Notes: generated by a model from the letters alone, not told the origin. DNA of 64,000 nt from Nepenthes gracilis (GCA_033239525.1 BSYO01000033.1:1975501-2039500); one strand, 5' to 3'. Counted from the first letter of the stretch, positions 9,383-21,084 are shown. Numbers and translations: made by a program.

Positions 9383-10473
9383 TGTTGCGTCCGTGAGCTC
9401 TGGCCGTCCGTCTATCTTAGTATGAGCTGCTTTGTGTGTTTACGGACGGACAGAAACGGGCAACACAGAGTTAATGAAAAACGAGCGGTGAGGTAGGAGT
9501 ACGAGGACACAAAGAGAACACGCAATTTTACGTGAAAAATCCCGTTATACAAAAAGGGGTAAAAAACCACGGCAACGGACAGAAAGTCCGAGAAGTTTTA
9601 CTATTTTGGCGAAAGAGTACAACGAGAACCTGTGGAGCTGTTCGTTTTCACAGGGAATTACAATGTGAAAAGTCTGATTTCTTTCCTCCTTCACTCTTTC
9701 TCTTTGCCTTTTCTTTTCTCTAGAGGGTTCTCTGCTTAAGCGTGCCCAGATGAAAATTCTGGATCCTTTTTTAGTAGCCTAAAAGGGGGTGTTTATAGGG
9801 GATGTAGTGCCGTTAGATAGGGGACACGTGGTGCTGGCGTGTCGGAGCTGCTTGCCACCACCACTGTAGGTGCGGTTGTGACAGGGACACCTGTCACAGC
9901 CTGCAGATACGGCGTGAAGGGCGCCTGCTTTGCTGGTACGATGTGTCAGAGGCCGTTGATCACTCGTGGCAGCGCGTGCTGTGCAAGTCATCCGAACTGA
10001 CATCCTCGGTTATTCTGGCTTCTTTTCTTGAGGGCATGGGAGCGTTGTGGCTGTCCTCGTTCTCATTTGGGTCAAAATGTCCTCTCGGAATGATAGTGCC
10101 ATTCTTGATTGCTTTGTGAGTTCGAGGACTCGTTGGGGAAGGCAGCCCTCGAAGGATCTTTGTTTCTTCGTGGAGAGTCCTTGGGTCTTCTTGACTTTTC
10201 GGACTAATTTGAGGCTTGGTGAAACTTCTGGCGGTTCTCGGGCCTCGTCTACTGGTCCTCGTACTTGGATGTAATCTGTGATGTCCTCGAGCTCCTTTCA
10301 GGCTGAAGGGACCTCTCGGATCTTTGCCGTAACTTTGGCTCTTAGGACACTAGCCCGTGTTTTGTACCTCTTGGGTCGCCCAACCCTCTTGGTTTGTGGA
10401 AACACTTCTGGGCTTTTCACTTGGGCATTTCCTTTGAGCCGTGTTTTATGGGCCATTATATTGGGACCCAACA
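9383..10473 (-). repeat. Element 1 LTR (5' LTR in element direction)
   Basis: 1091 bp, the partner of 3983-5072 with the same TG..CA ends. It is followed immediately by the target duplication GGCCC at 10474-10478. A minus-strand TATAAA (9797-9792) is the likely promoter of the element's genomic RNA, which would run leftwards, away from the DUF1639 gene at 11.0 kb. Confidence 0.92.
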
Positions 10474-10478
10474 GGCCC

Positions 10479-11026
10479 TATGCCGTAATACAAAGTCTAT
10501 GTCGCAGTTGCCATTATTCGGCCACAAATTCAACGATTTGATGTTTTTATAAATATTTTTATTTATAAAAATTAAAAAATTATCCAATTATTAAATTTAC
10601 GATCGAACGATCGTAATTGTGTCGCATGAGCGGGCCGCTGAGCTACAATTTCATGGGACGGGGATAAAAAATTGGGAATACCCCTTTTTCGGATGTCCTG
10701 GGCGTACAGCGCACCGATGCGCACTGTAGCAGCCGGCTTCTGAGTTAGACCAAACCGAAGACCACAAGTAATACGAACGTTAAACTAAACCGCTTTTCTC
10801 CCTCTCCGTCTGCCTCGTGTATATTCTCTCTCCGGCGATTTTAAGGGGAACGCACAAACAAAGAATCCTACCAGTCATCTTCTATTGCCTCCATTCTCCT
10901 GAGAGAGAGAAAAAAAAAAACCTTTCCAATCGCCTCCACTATCTGTGAATCGAGATTTCTCAGAATTTTGCGATATATATATATAGAGCGGGAGATAGCT
11001 CTCTATGATTGAGTTGTCATTGTGTA
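10479..11026 (+). promoter_or_regulatory. 5' region of the DUF1639 gene
   Basis: About 550 bp lie between the target duplication of element 1 and the start codon. It holds a possible TATA sequence (GTATATTC, near 10818), pyrimidine tracts with CTCTCTCC around 10797-10835, a GAGAGAGA run near 10900 and an AT dinucleotide run near 10972-10984. Element 1 therefore sits close to, or inside, the promoter. Confidence 0.4.
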
Positions 11027-12101
11027 ATGGTGGTTGTCGGAGGTGAATTAGAGCACGAAAGGGAGAAGACGGGGGAGGAGAACATTCTCATGACGACGAC
11101 TCCTCAAAGATCGAGAACTTTACACAATTTTACTCTACCGTGTTTGAAGTGGGGAAAGCAGAAGCACCTCCGGTGCATCAAAATCCCCGATGCCGATCAC
11201 ATGTCATCTCTCTACAGCCGATCTTCGCCGTCCGGTTCTGGGCACCATCGTGATTTCGGAGGATTACTCCGGATACCAGCGGAACCGGAGAGGATTCGGA
11301 GATCTCTCTTAGAGCCAGAGAACGTCGAAAACTCACCGTCGGAGCCTCCGGCACGGAAGATTGGATCGAAGTCTTTGCTCGACGGCGAATATGATAACGG
11401 AATTGAGGCAATTAGAGCGAAGTTGATGCTCGATCTTCAGACGGAAGTGGACAAGATGAAAACCGCGATTTTGAGCCAAGGCAATAAAGAAATTGAGCCA
11501 TTGAGGACGGAGGTTGCGGCGGCGGAGCCGGACATGAGGCCGTGGAGTTTGAGGACTCGGAGAGCTCTACGTAAGGAACTGGATGCGAACAACGGTGGCT
11601 TTGTCGGCGGCGGCGGTGGGGGGACCAGTCTGAGGGTTGACGAGGGGAAACCTAACTTTCTACCGACGACGACCAATGAGAATAAATCGTCAAGGCTGCG
11701 AAGTAAGATGGGCTGCGAGAACGGTCGTAACGGCGGAGAGAAGAGATCAAGGCCGGAGTTCTCTGTTTCTCTCTCTAAGCAAGAAATCGAAGACGACTTT
11801 ATGGCCATAGTCGGAACGAAACCGCCGAGAAGACCAAAGAAGAGATCGAAACATGTGCAGAAACAATTGGATGTAAGCGAATTTCGATTTGATTCGTTTG
11901 AATTTTTGACTTTTCAATCTGGCATTCATCTCCTCAATGCATGAATTCCAATCCATGCCGCTCCCAGGTAACGAAGCGAGTCACTGTTTGATTGATTCTT
12001 TTTTCTTGCAGACACTGTTTCCTGGACTTTGGCTATCCGAAATTACGCCTCATATGTACCAAGTAAATGAAAACCTTAATGCTGCGAAGGTACTTATTTA
12101 A
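11027..12101 (+). CDS. DUF1639 family protein, two exons
   Basis: Exon 1 is 11027-11872 and exon 2 is 12012-12101, joined by a phase-0 GTAAGC..TTGCAG intron, giving 311 residues. An in-frame stop at 11006-11008 supports the ATG at 11027. The C-terminus carries the family signature across the intron: FSVSLSKQEIEDDFMAIVG, TKPPRRPKKRSKHVQKQLD, then after splicing TLFPGLWLSEITPHMYQV. The rest is hydrophilic: a Ser/Pro-rich N-terminal half, a short charged stretch around residues 125-160 and a Gly run near residue 195. The basic PPRRPKKR patch could be a nuclear signal (inference). The family has no assigned function. It lies 550 bp downstream of element 1 and is transcribed away from it. Reading straight through the intron gives a false, unspliced end at 11944. 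Confidence 0.85.
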
Positions 12102-13830
12102 CTGGGCGCTCGTGCTTCTTTGTTTCAATGGTTTCGACGATTCTCATCGATCAACTCGGATGACATCGTTTGTTCGCTCTGTTTTGGAATTGCTTTTGCA
12201 GAGGTAATTTTACGAGGATCAATGACGGCTAGAGGGTTGCCTTGGACGGCTAGAGGGTCGCCTTGGACGACTGGTAGATTTGTGGCACCGACTATAACCG
12301 TGTCTGGTAATGGTGGGGATTCTATGAGTTGATGAAATTCTTGCTATTCAACGATGCTAGTCCTCCCCCAATGGATGCTCATTCTGCTCTTATTTTGCAA
12401 TTATATAATATTCCGTTGATTATCCCTTTGAGATCCTCTTTTTACGAGAACAGCAACTAAAACTCAATCGAAATTACGTTGGTGGGGCGGTATCCATGAT
12501 GAAAAAAAGAAAGAAAATTGAAAATAAAACGAATAAAAGTAACAAACGATCCAAAATAACTCTCGTCTTGGGTGTCTTGGCATTATTTTGTTCAGGTCTT
12601 GAGACTATACGGGCTAATTTCTTTTACTAAGCAGAACCAAAAAAATTCAAGACCGTGTATAGCCACATTGGCCAATATCTAAAATATTGACAATGATATC
12701 GTAATATATCATTAATATGATAACATATCATAATTTTATTATAATATTAAAAATAAGATTAATCGGAGTTTAAGGCAGACAATATCAGATGATGCCTGTT
12801 GATATTTCATTGTATGGATTGATTATGTTATACTCATTGCAGCAAAATCCATAATATACCACAATTTTTGCTTTAATATCTCTCGAAGCAAGCTATGGCT
12901 TCCCGTTCAGACTATGGTGTCCTTCTCTGAATAAAATCAGTTGAGCAATTACTGCTGTGCAGTAAGATCACTTAGTTTATGGACTCAAGGACTTCACTTA
13001 GTTTATTTGTTTAACATTCCAGCCCATATGTTTTTATATGTATGCAACTGTTAGGATTAAAAATTTAATCAATTAATAAAAATAATAATTTATCCATTTA
13101 ATTTTTAATTTTAATTATTTAATAAATATAAAACTCTTTACTAAAATAATTATAACAATTCTATTTAATGTATGGTATCATGAGCAGACACCCGAGGCGA
13201 CTATAGAGGCGTACTGATGATTGTAAGGGCAGTGAGTGCAATATATGGCGCAATCATTATCTTATAGGATGTTTGGAAAATTGAAATTTCTGAAGCCAGT
13301 AAAATTGTAGCTATGGATTTGGCTTTTGGGCGTTGGTTTTCGTGCTTATAAATTATTGATAGATATTACTAATAAAATTAAATTTATGATAATTTTTTTT
13401 AAAAAAATATGTTAAATAATATAATTACTGATTCTTTGTAAAGTTCTTATAAAGTAGTTCTAAATTATAGAAATGTATATATATCTATGAAATTTTTTAG
13501 TATTGGACTATTTATTTATTTATTTACAGGGATATTACTAAATTTAACCAAAAAAAAAAAAACAAGATAAAATTAGTTATTATCAATATTGAACAAGTTA
13601 ATCAATGAAATTATTCAGTTTCATTAAATGAGAATCGTTGATATGGACTACACAACAATATTCAAACTTACAGAGTTAGTCAACATTATGGTAAATTTAT
13701 ATCCCATATAATCTGATATGTGTCTTTTATTAAACTTGAGTCACCACTAAATATATTATAAGAATTTTGATTTTTACTTCTTATAGTTTGAAATTTTTTG
13801 GTCAGGTGCCTAACTTGTTTTTGTACATAG
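12102..13830. other. 3' flank of DUF1639 and AT-rich intergenic DNA
   Basis: The first 250 bases are probably 3' UTR. They include a 21-bp tandem duplication (GACGGCTAGAGGGTTGCCTTG type, about 12226-12267). The rest is AT-rich, with a stretch of palindromic ATATCATTAATATGAT-like words at 12690-12740 and a possible small retrotransposon fragment at 13049. No gene was recognised. Confidence 0.5.
13049..13183 (+). mobile_element. Possible short LTR fragment with Met-tRNA-type primer site
   Basis: A segment starting TGTTAGGATTAA, all A/T, is followed at 13171 by TGGTATCATGAGC. This is one or two changes from the TGGTATCAGAGC primer site of copia and TRIM elements. The presumed LTR would be only about 100-120 bp, as in TRIMs. 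No second LTR was found, so this is at best a 5' remnant. Confidence 0.3.
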
Positions 13831-14827
13831 TGATGGGACACTAGTAACGGCTTAGTCCGCAAAGAAAAAAACGATCAAAATTCACAATGACCTGATTCTG
13901 CCTGGACGGAGCGCTTCTGTTGATCAAATAAAGGGCAAGTGGACTGGCGGAGATCCAAGAGCAGGACGGCCGATTAAAGCCTAGAACAGTCAACGCTTCC
14001 ATTAATCGGAAAGGTGGCCAATGGACCGGTTGTGGCCCAGGACGTGCGTGGCCCAAGCAGTAATTGGTCCATGTATCAATCTCAAAACCACAACGGTCAT
14101 CTGCCCTGATTTTTCACATCTTTAAGATAACAAGCTCCACTGTAACGGTTATCCCTAAAATTAGTGCATATCTCAGGAGGAAGACATTAAAATTTGTGCG
14201 CTATTTATTGAAAATCCTAACAGTTACAAAGTACAGAAGGAATGAGATTATTTTCTTGAACCGTCACAACCAGAAAAATGCTTATGCCTACGTCAAGGAA
14301 GGTAACAATCATTAATAGAGTACAGGCATTCAATTCTTTTACATAAGGAAAGCAGCTCAGGGCTATGGCTATAAAAGGCAATGAAAGCCTCCTTCAAAGT
14401 GATGCTCTCAAATATACACTGAAACGTCTGTAAAAAGCTTTCAAGTAATCTCAAACTTTCAGAAGTTCTTAATCTCTCTCGAGCCCTCTAGCATTTTCTC
14501 ACTTAGCTTTCAATTCTCAGCAAACTTTGGGCTGAGAAGTTCTACTCCTCACAAGCAACCCCATAAGTCACTCATCCCCCGAGTGCATTCCCGTCTACAC
14601 AAAACACTCATCAACATTCATACTGTATCTATTGCATCCACATTTTTATTTTAGAAGATCAATTACTGACATGAATATTGGAGTATTTTCGGTCGGATCA
14701 AATCCCACTGTTACTGATTTCTTGTTTGAAGTTATGGTGTATAGGGCCCAAAGCTAAGCGAAGGGAGACTGAAATCCGACGGATAACTCAAGCCAAATCT
14801 GTTCAAGTTTAGATTCAGAACGCATCA
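13831..14827 (+). mobile_element. Solo LTR of a Tat-like element
   Basis: 997 bp, starting TGATGGGACACTAG and ending AACGCATCA, like the 3' LTR of element 2 (TGATGGG...ATGCACCA). It contains a TATAAAAG box at 14370-14377 and a GGAGTATTTTCGGT block near 14680 shared with the other Tat LTRs of the window. The flanks are CATAG (13826-13830) and CATAA (14828-14832), a 4-of-5 match to a target duplication. No internal region remains, so it arose by recombination between two LTRs. Confidence 0.82.
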
Positions 14828-15264
14828 CATAATATAACATAATATCACCAAATCAATTCTCACCTACCATATACATATTTATTTATTTTTCTAGTAACTT
14901 CTCATTCTCATTTTACTTCATCATGACCCAAAAAAATAAAAACAAATATGGTAAAATTGTGCCATTAGTTATGATTGAAGTATTAAAATAATAGATAAAT
15001 TGATAAGTATTTGAGACGTTAGAATAAAATAATTTACAATTATTTATGTATCACCTATATGGTGTAATGATTTATACAATTTAAAAATTATTATATAAAT
15101 TATCTAATTATCATACTATTTCACAAATAATAACACATTTATATAATAAATGATATATTTAAATTCATATTTATAATTTTTTATTAATAAGAGGATGATT
15201 TCTCTACATTTTCTTCTTATACTTGTATAATAATAAGTGCATAAAATTTGTGTAAAAGGAATTG
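14828..15264. other. AT-rich spacer
   Basis: Strongly AT-rich DNA between the solo LTR and the next LTR-like fragment. No coding or structural feature was seen. Confidence 0.5.
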
Positions 15265-15887
15265 TTGGACCCAACACCATTTCAAGCTCATCTAAGCCTA
15301 TTAATCCAACTTGAGGATGCTATAGGGGGTCTAAAATTGATCGACGTGGGCGAACAAGAGTGGGCCTAGTAAAAGCCCAGTAAAATACAGACCAATAAAA
15401 AGATTCAATAAGCAAAACCAACTAATAACTTAGTCCCATCAATTAAGCTCCTTGATGATTAATATTTTGAAATTAGGTAATATTTGACGTTGTGGTCAAT
15501 ATTAAATCAGAAAGATGAGTTAAAGATTATTAAGTTTTTATATCAAACAACTAGTTGATTCTCAATAATTAGTTAGTATTTTGCACTTCATTAGATTGCC
15601 TCTCAAAGAACATAGAATCTGTACGTTCTAATGTTAAAAATACCCATCATAATTTACAACCCCAAACATGCATAAGTGGCAGCTAACTTAAATGGTTAGC
15701 AACCAATCCAATTACTGAATCATGGCCTATAAATATACTATGGGAAAATTTGACTATGTTCCACGTTTTTATGAATACCAGGTCTTTTAACTTAAAAAAG
15801 AGGGATCATAATCTTTTTTAATAATTTAGAGACATCATTATTTTGATATCTTTAGAGCATCTAATTATCAACTAATCAACTTGATCT
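15265..15887 (+). mobile_element. Possible LTR fragment of another element
   Basis: Starts TGTTGGACCCAACACC, similar in style to LTR ends in this window (element 1 starts TGTTGGGTCCCAA on its own strand). It holds a good TATA box (CCTATAAATATAC, near 15728). It then changes at about 15888 into sequence that matches the LTR of element 2. It may be a truncated LTR of an unrelated element joined to element 2, or a replaced U3 region. Confidence 0.35.
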
Positions 15888-16533
15888 TTAAGAATCTTCT
15901 CCTTGTCTGTTGCTAACCCTAACGATTACAAGAATGCAGAAGGAATGTAATCAAGGTAGTGATCATTACTGCCACAGAAACTTTCCGCCAAAAGAAGAAG
16001 CAATCCAATAGAGTACGAGAATCAAACTCTTCCGCACAAGGAAGGCTGCCCAGGACAACGCTTATAAAAGGCCACGAAGCCTTCACTCCAAGCCACGCTT
16101 GGATTCGCTCGCAAACACTTGCATACTCCAATGATCTTACGCCCTTAGTTATTCCCTCTTACCAACGAGAAGCCATCTTCTGCAAAGCTTCCACGCTTTC
16201 AGGAGTACAATCCTCGCTCTCTCTACTATGTTCTTAGCGAACACAGTACTTAGAGTTTACGTTTCTCACAGCCTCAAAGCCTCTCTCGGACGAGAGCACA
16301 CATCCATCTCAACACTCTCCGCATTTTCGTTGCTTTCGCTACATTTACATTCCAAACTTCAAGGCTATTTACTAACTTGAGTGTCGAAATATTTTCGGTG
16401 AGACAATATTTTGCCGATACTTGACCTCTTATTCTTAGTTGTGGTGTGCAGGATTAGAACTCAGTGGATGAAAACGGACTTAAACGATCTATTTGACCCG
16501 AATCTATTCAAAATTTGGATCCAGGATGCATCA
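15888..16533 (+). repeat. Element 2 5' LTR, truncated
   Basis: Aligns with 27390-28049 of the 3' LTR (e.g. GTTGCTAACCCTAACG; CGCTTATAAAAGGCCACGAAG). TATA box at 16063-16070. Ends GATGCATCA directly before the PBS. The part corresponding to 27044-27390 is missing. Confidence 0.85.
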
Positions 16534-16553
16534 TTAACGCCGTTTGTGGGAAA
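16534..16553 (+). other. Element 2 primer binding site, mutated
   Basis: TTAACGCCGTTTGTGGGAAA follows the LTR. Compared with the TTGGCGCC form in elements 1 and 3, the two G residues are now A, consistent with decay by transitions. Confidence 0.75.
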
Positions 16554-16629
16554 CTTGCAAAAAGCCAACCACTTTCCTAAGTAACTTCGCACGATCTCGC
16601 TTTCTTAGTTTCCCTTTCCATCAGCCAAT

Positions 16630-18214
16630 ATGGTGAACATAAGAGCGCAAGGAACGAGCCCATCGAGACGTGATCTCGCCCGACTAGGCACACGCCATTG
16701 GTGCCCAAGTCAACGGGGTGATTAACGGCGTGCCAGTGCCATTTTTTCAGAACTTGGCGGAGAACACGAGCAATATGAATAAGATGCTCGAGATCCTCTG
16801 TGCCCGCCAGGAGAACATTCAGCAAGGGGCTCCACGTGCGGCTCCCCTTGCTCCGATCTCCAAAAGATGAGGACAAATGAAGAAGCCGACCAAGAAAACC
16901 GTGAGGTCGGCCAACATTTCAGTCCCAGAAGCCTCAAGGCCCAGAGCCAATCAAGGCTCGAGGGAGGCTGGGCAGCAGGACTCCGGAGGAGAGTCCAGAA
17001 CACAGATACCCCCGATACTCTCGGGCAGATGCCACCCATTTGGCTTAGGAGGGAGCCTCAAGGTCGTCAGATCCATCGGAGGCAATAGCCGGCCAACTGC
17101 CCGCTATGTCAGAGATAGGATGGAGTTGAGGACCTTTATTAACTCCAAAAAAACTGGCAACGCCGTCCCAACGGATGTGTGGGTAGAGAAGATCCTTAGA
17201 TGTATGCTCAAGGGTGACAAACACGCCATGGATCTCGACAGATCACCCTTTACGGCCCAGATTTTGAACCGTCCCTTGCCGATGAAGTTCAAAATGTCAA
17301 CCTTTGACTCTTAAGATGGAAGCGCTGATCCGATGGATCACCTAAATCATTTTCACACTCATCTAAGTCTACAAGGGTTAGACGACATGGTCATGTGCCG
17401 CTGTTTCCCTCTCACGCTGAAAGGTGACGCCCATATCTAGTTCCACGACCTCTTCTCATATTCTATCTAGAGCTTCTGAAAACTCTCTGACCTCTTCCTG
17501 GCATAGTACGCCTTTAGCCATCGGGAAGGGAAGCAGCCTTGGCATCTCTCCCATATCAAGCAGAAGTAGGAAGAAAATCCAAGGAGGTTTCTAGATCATT
17601 TCGTAGTGGAGGCGAGAAGAATCCCAGGCTGGTAGAGGAGATGAAACTTCATCTCTGCCTTAACATATGAGAACTTCTTTAGGCACCTGGCGCATAAGAA
17701 CCCACAGACCTTCAGGGAGGTGGAGTCAATCACCAGGGGCTTGCGCAGAGTGGAGGAGGCCAATAAGGTTAAGGGTCCCGAGCGGACCGAACAACCTCGT
17801 TTTTTTTCAATTGTGGAAAAGAGGAAGTATAATGGCGGTGACCACTTCCACTGGAAGCAGCATAAGGCTGGAGCGCCAGAGAGGAGGGACTACGGGCCGA
17901 CCAACTTGACGTCCCCGATGGACACACGTGCCAACGTCCTCATGCAGGTTTGTGGGGAGAAGTTCCTTAAATTGTCAAAGCCACTTAAGAAAGTGGAGGG
18001 AGGAAATCCATCTAAATACTGCGATTTCCATCGATATCTAGAATACTCCATGGAAGACTTCAAGACACTCCAAAGAGAATTTGAGGAGCTCATCCACAGG
18101 GGACACTTCACTAGGTTCGTCAAGAACCCTGGTCAGAGCTCGGGGACCTTAGGGGAGAACAGTCGAAGCCTTCCCCACCATGGAATTGGGTCACGATTGG
18201 GGTGGTCAATATGA
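16630..18214 (+). pseudogene. Element 2 gag remnant
   Basis: Starts ATG GTG at 16630, as in the gags of elements 1 and 3, and soon hits stops and frameshifts. The core at about 17100-17560 is recognisable: 'MELRTFINSKK', 'RPLPMKFKMSTFDS', then after a stop 'DPMDHLNHFHTHLSLQG' and 'MVMCRCFPLTLKGDA', the Retrotrans_gag signature. The C-terminal block at 17720-18214 has 'VCGEKFLKLSKPLKKVEGG', 'YCDFHRYLEYSMEDFKTLQ' and 'EELIHRGHFTRFVK'. The usual 'WP' of the block is changed. At least five in-frame stops interrupt it. Confidence 0.85.
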
Positions 18215-18359
18215 TCACCCCTTGACCAGCCAAGATCCTAGCGGATTGCAAGGAGAAACAAAATGGGTGGAAGAAGTAGCACACAGAAGATAATGTCATT
18301 AGCTTTAGTGATAATGACTTGAACCATGTAATCTCCCACCATGCTGATCCCTTAGTTGT

Positions 18360-20600
18360 ATCTATACTCATTTCAAATGGTAGCATTGATACCAGCTAAA
18401 ACAAGTCTTCATTGATAATGAAAGTTATCGCAATTTGCTTTACCTTGATCCGTTTTTTAAACTTGGTTTTAAAAAAATCAATTGAAGCCCGCCGAAGGCC
18501 TACTCTATAGTTTGGACAACGAAACAGTGACCTTTCAATGGACAATCCAATTGGAGGTCACCCTGGACACGTATCCAAGAACGGCAAGCTGCACGCTCAC
18601 CTTCTTGGTCGTCCATCTGCCCTCCGTGTACAACACCATTCTAGGCCGCCCATACCTAATTGCGTTCAGAGCCGTCACCTCAATGCCACACCTTAAGATG
18701 AAGTTCCCAGTAGTACGCAGTATCGGTGAGGTGCTGGGCGACCAAGTCACTGGGAGGACATGTTACATGTTCCAGATGAAGCCCGGTGGCATCATAAAAG
18801 TGGCAGGGGATCTTGACCATTGAGACGAAGGCACTCTGCAATAAGCGCAGTCTGGTAAAGCCACTTATCTAATTCCACTAAATCCAGAAGACTCGAAGAG
18901 GTACGTACGGATCGAGGGCTCACTCGCTGGTACACTGGGCAACGAGCTGGTCACGTTCTTACGACAGAACACTGACATCTTTGTATGGATACCCGCTAAC
19001 ATGCCTGAAATTTCAGTCGGAGTAATGGTCCACAAGTTGAGCTTCGATCTCGGCTGCAAGCTTATTAGACAGAAGTGGAGAAACTACTCCGTGAAAAAGT
19101 TGATCGCCATCCAAGAGAAAGTAAACAAGTTACTGGACGCCGGCTTTATCAGAGAAGTCCAATACCCGCATTAGCTATCCAACTTCGTCTTAGTGAAGAA
19201 AAGTAATAGGAAATGACGAATATGCATCGACTTCACTGATGTCAATAAAACCCGTCCAAAAGACAGTTTCCTTTTATTCAGATTGATCTCTTGGTGGACT
19301 CAACATTCGAGCATGAGCTCTTGAGCTTCATGGACGCTTACTCGCGTTATAACCAGATATGCATGAGTCCCATGGATAAGGAGCGCACTTAGTTCATGAC
19401 AGACCAAGGCACCTACTGCTATAGGGATAATACCATTCGGCCTAAAGAACGCAGGAGTAACTTATCAGCTGCTTGTGAACAATATGTTCGAAAACTAGAT
19501 CGGCCGTAATATGGAGGTGTACGTTGATGACATACTCGTCAAAAGAAAGACCACCAATGACCATATTCACAATTTGGCTGAATCCTTCAAGGTGCTCTAC
19601 GTGCATTAAATGAAGCTCAATGTCTCTAAATGCGTCTTTGGAGTATACTCAGGGAAATTTTTGGGGTTCGTTGTTTCCCAATGGGGTATCGATGTGAACC
19701 CGGAGAAGATCAATGCCCTCGTGGACATGACATCATCTCGGAGTGTCAAAGACGTCCAAAGGCTAACATGAAGACTAGTGGTCTTGTCCCATTTCTTGGC
19801 CAAGTCGGGAGACAAGTACCAATCGTTCTTCAAGGCTTTAAGTTGGACAAAGGCAAATGGATTTCAGTGGATTGTAAAATGTCAGACAGCCTTCGACGAA
19901 TTGAAGCAGTACCTGACCAGTCCGCCGTTGCTGACATCACTTAAGGATGGAGAAGAGTTGTACCTCTACTTGGCCGTGTTGGATGTGGCTCTCAGCTCTA
20001 TCTTTGTACGCCAGGACTCTGACGCTTAACGGCCGGTCTACTATGTGAGTAAAACATTGATCGACATAGAAATGCGCTATGCGGGAAAAAGTTAGCCTTG
20101 ACACTCATCTTCTCCACCCGAAAACTGAGGCCCTATTTCCAGGTGCACCGTATGGTAGTTCTAACCGACCAACCTTTAAAGAATATTTTTTAGAAACCCA
20201 AATTTTTCAGACGACTGTTAAAATGGCAAGGAAACCCTATTTCCTGGTGTCGGAGTTCTCATACGCTAGGACTCCGATGCTCAACGGGTGGTCTATTACG
20301 TGAGTAAAACATTGATCTGAGTAGAAACACATTACCCATGTGCGAAAAAGTTAGCCTTAGCACTTATCTTCTTCACTTGAAAACTGAGGCCCTATTTCCA
20401 GGCGCACCGTGTGGTATAGTTCTAACCGACCAATCTTTGAAGAATATTTTCCAGAAACCCGATATTCTCGAGCGGCTGGTAAAATGGGCAATCGAGTTGG
20501 GTGAGTTCGACATCAAATTTCGGCCCTGGTCGGCTATCAAAGGGTAGGCCCTGGCCGACTTTATTGTTGAAACTATGACCTCAATTCCTAATGAACAGCC
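18360..20600 (+). pseudogene. Element 2 protease, reverse transcriptase and RNase H remnant
   Basis: Protease end: 'FLVVHLPSVYNTILGRPYL' at about 18600-18660; the catalytic region upstream is degenerate. RT: 'KLLDAGFIREVQYP', 'LSNFVLVKKSNRK' and 'CIDFTDVNK' near 19130-19250, and the active-site '[11 protein letters not shown]' at about 19510-19542, then 'LNVSKCVFGV'. RNase H: 'AFDELKQYLTSPPLLTS' near 19890 and 'WAIELGEFDIKFRP' near 20487. The frame changes several times and stops are frequent. A 255-bp tandem duplication lies in the RNase H part. Read as a dead pol copy. Confidence 0.85.
20017..20530 (+). repeat. Tandem duplication of about 255 bp within pol
   Basis: The segment from about 20017 (CTCTGACGCTTAACGG, GTGAGTAAAACATTGAT) recurs from about 20272 (CTCCGATGCTCAACGG, GTGAGTAAAACATTGAT). 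The spacing is 255-259 bp and both copies include CTGAGGCCCTATTTCCAGG. The copies have many differences, so it is an old duplication in the RNase H coding part. Confidence 0.8.
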
Positions 20601-20634
20601 CACTAAAGACACATGACTACACGGGAAGGAACCA

Positions 20635-20934
20635 GAATGGGTTCTCAACGTAAACGGATTGTCTACGGATTCAAGCAGCGGCACCGGAATGATCCTGAGG
20701 ACCCCTGATGAGTTTGAAGTGAAATATTCCCTTAGACTCGACTTTTCGACTACCAACAACGTTGTCGAATATGAAACCCTGTTGGCTGAGTTAAGACTAG
20801 CTAAAGAGTTCTTCGCTAAGCAGTTGACCATCTACAAGGACTCTGAGCTGGTCGTCAATCAAGTCAAGGGAAATTTCGAAGCATGCAATCCTCACTTGGC
20901 CAAATACTTGGCCAAGGTAAAGAAAACTAGCTAG
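20635..20934 (+). pseudogene. Second (Tat-type) RNase H domain of element 2
   Basis: The translation 'EWVLNVNGLSTDSSSGTG', 'YSLRLDFSTTNNVVEYETLL' and 'LTIYKDSELVVNQVKG' matches the extra RNase H that Tat elements carry between the ordinary RNase H and integrase. The first catalytic Asp, expected in 'NVDGSS', is Asn here. The Glu in 'VVEYETLL' and the Asp in 'YKDSELVV' remain. It is followed by stops. Element 3 has the same domain with the first Asp kept. Confidence 0.8.
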
Positions 20935-21084
20935 AGATTTGACAAAGTAATCCTTATTCATATTCTCATAACCGAGAATTGGAAGGCCGACCAACTAGTC
21001 AGAGTAGTACTTGAAGGACATGTGGAAGGTCTTAAGCGCTCCCAGTACTGAGGAATAGGAATCAATGCAAATTTTCGATGTCGA

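Larger units (their letters stand above)
3983..10473 (-). mobile_element. Element 1: complete but pol-less Tat-type gypsy retrotransposon
   Basis: A 6.5 kb element with two LTRs (3983-5072 and 9383-10473). It is flanked by the perfect 5-bp duplication GGCCC at 3978-3982 and 10474-10478. The primer binding site lies just inside the right LTR on the minus strand and a G-rich polypurine tract lies just inside the left one, so the element reads right to left. Order in its own direction: LTR, PBS, shortened gag, 42-bp tandem repeats, a long antisense gene (on the window's plus strand), PPT, LTR. Protease, RT, RNase H and integrase are absent, so it could only have moved with enzymes from another element. 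The LTRs differ by several percent over the part compared by eye (about 10 of 142 bases at one end), so the insertion is not very recent. Confidence 0.92.

Noticed and set aside
11437..11808. Minus-strand 123-codon frame in DUF1639 exon 1
   Set aside because: Antisense shadow of a coding exon with a Pro run; no motif.
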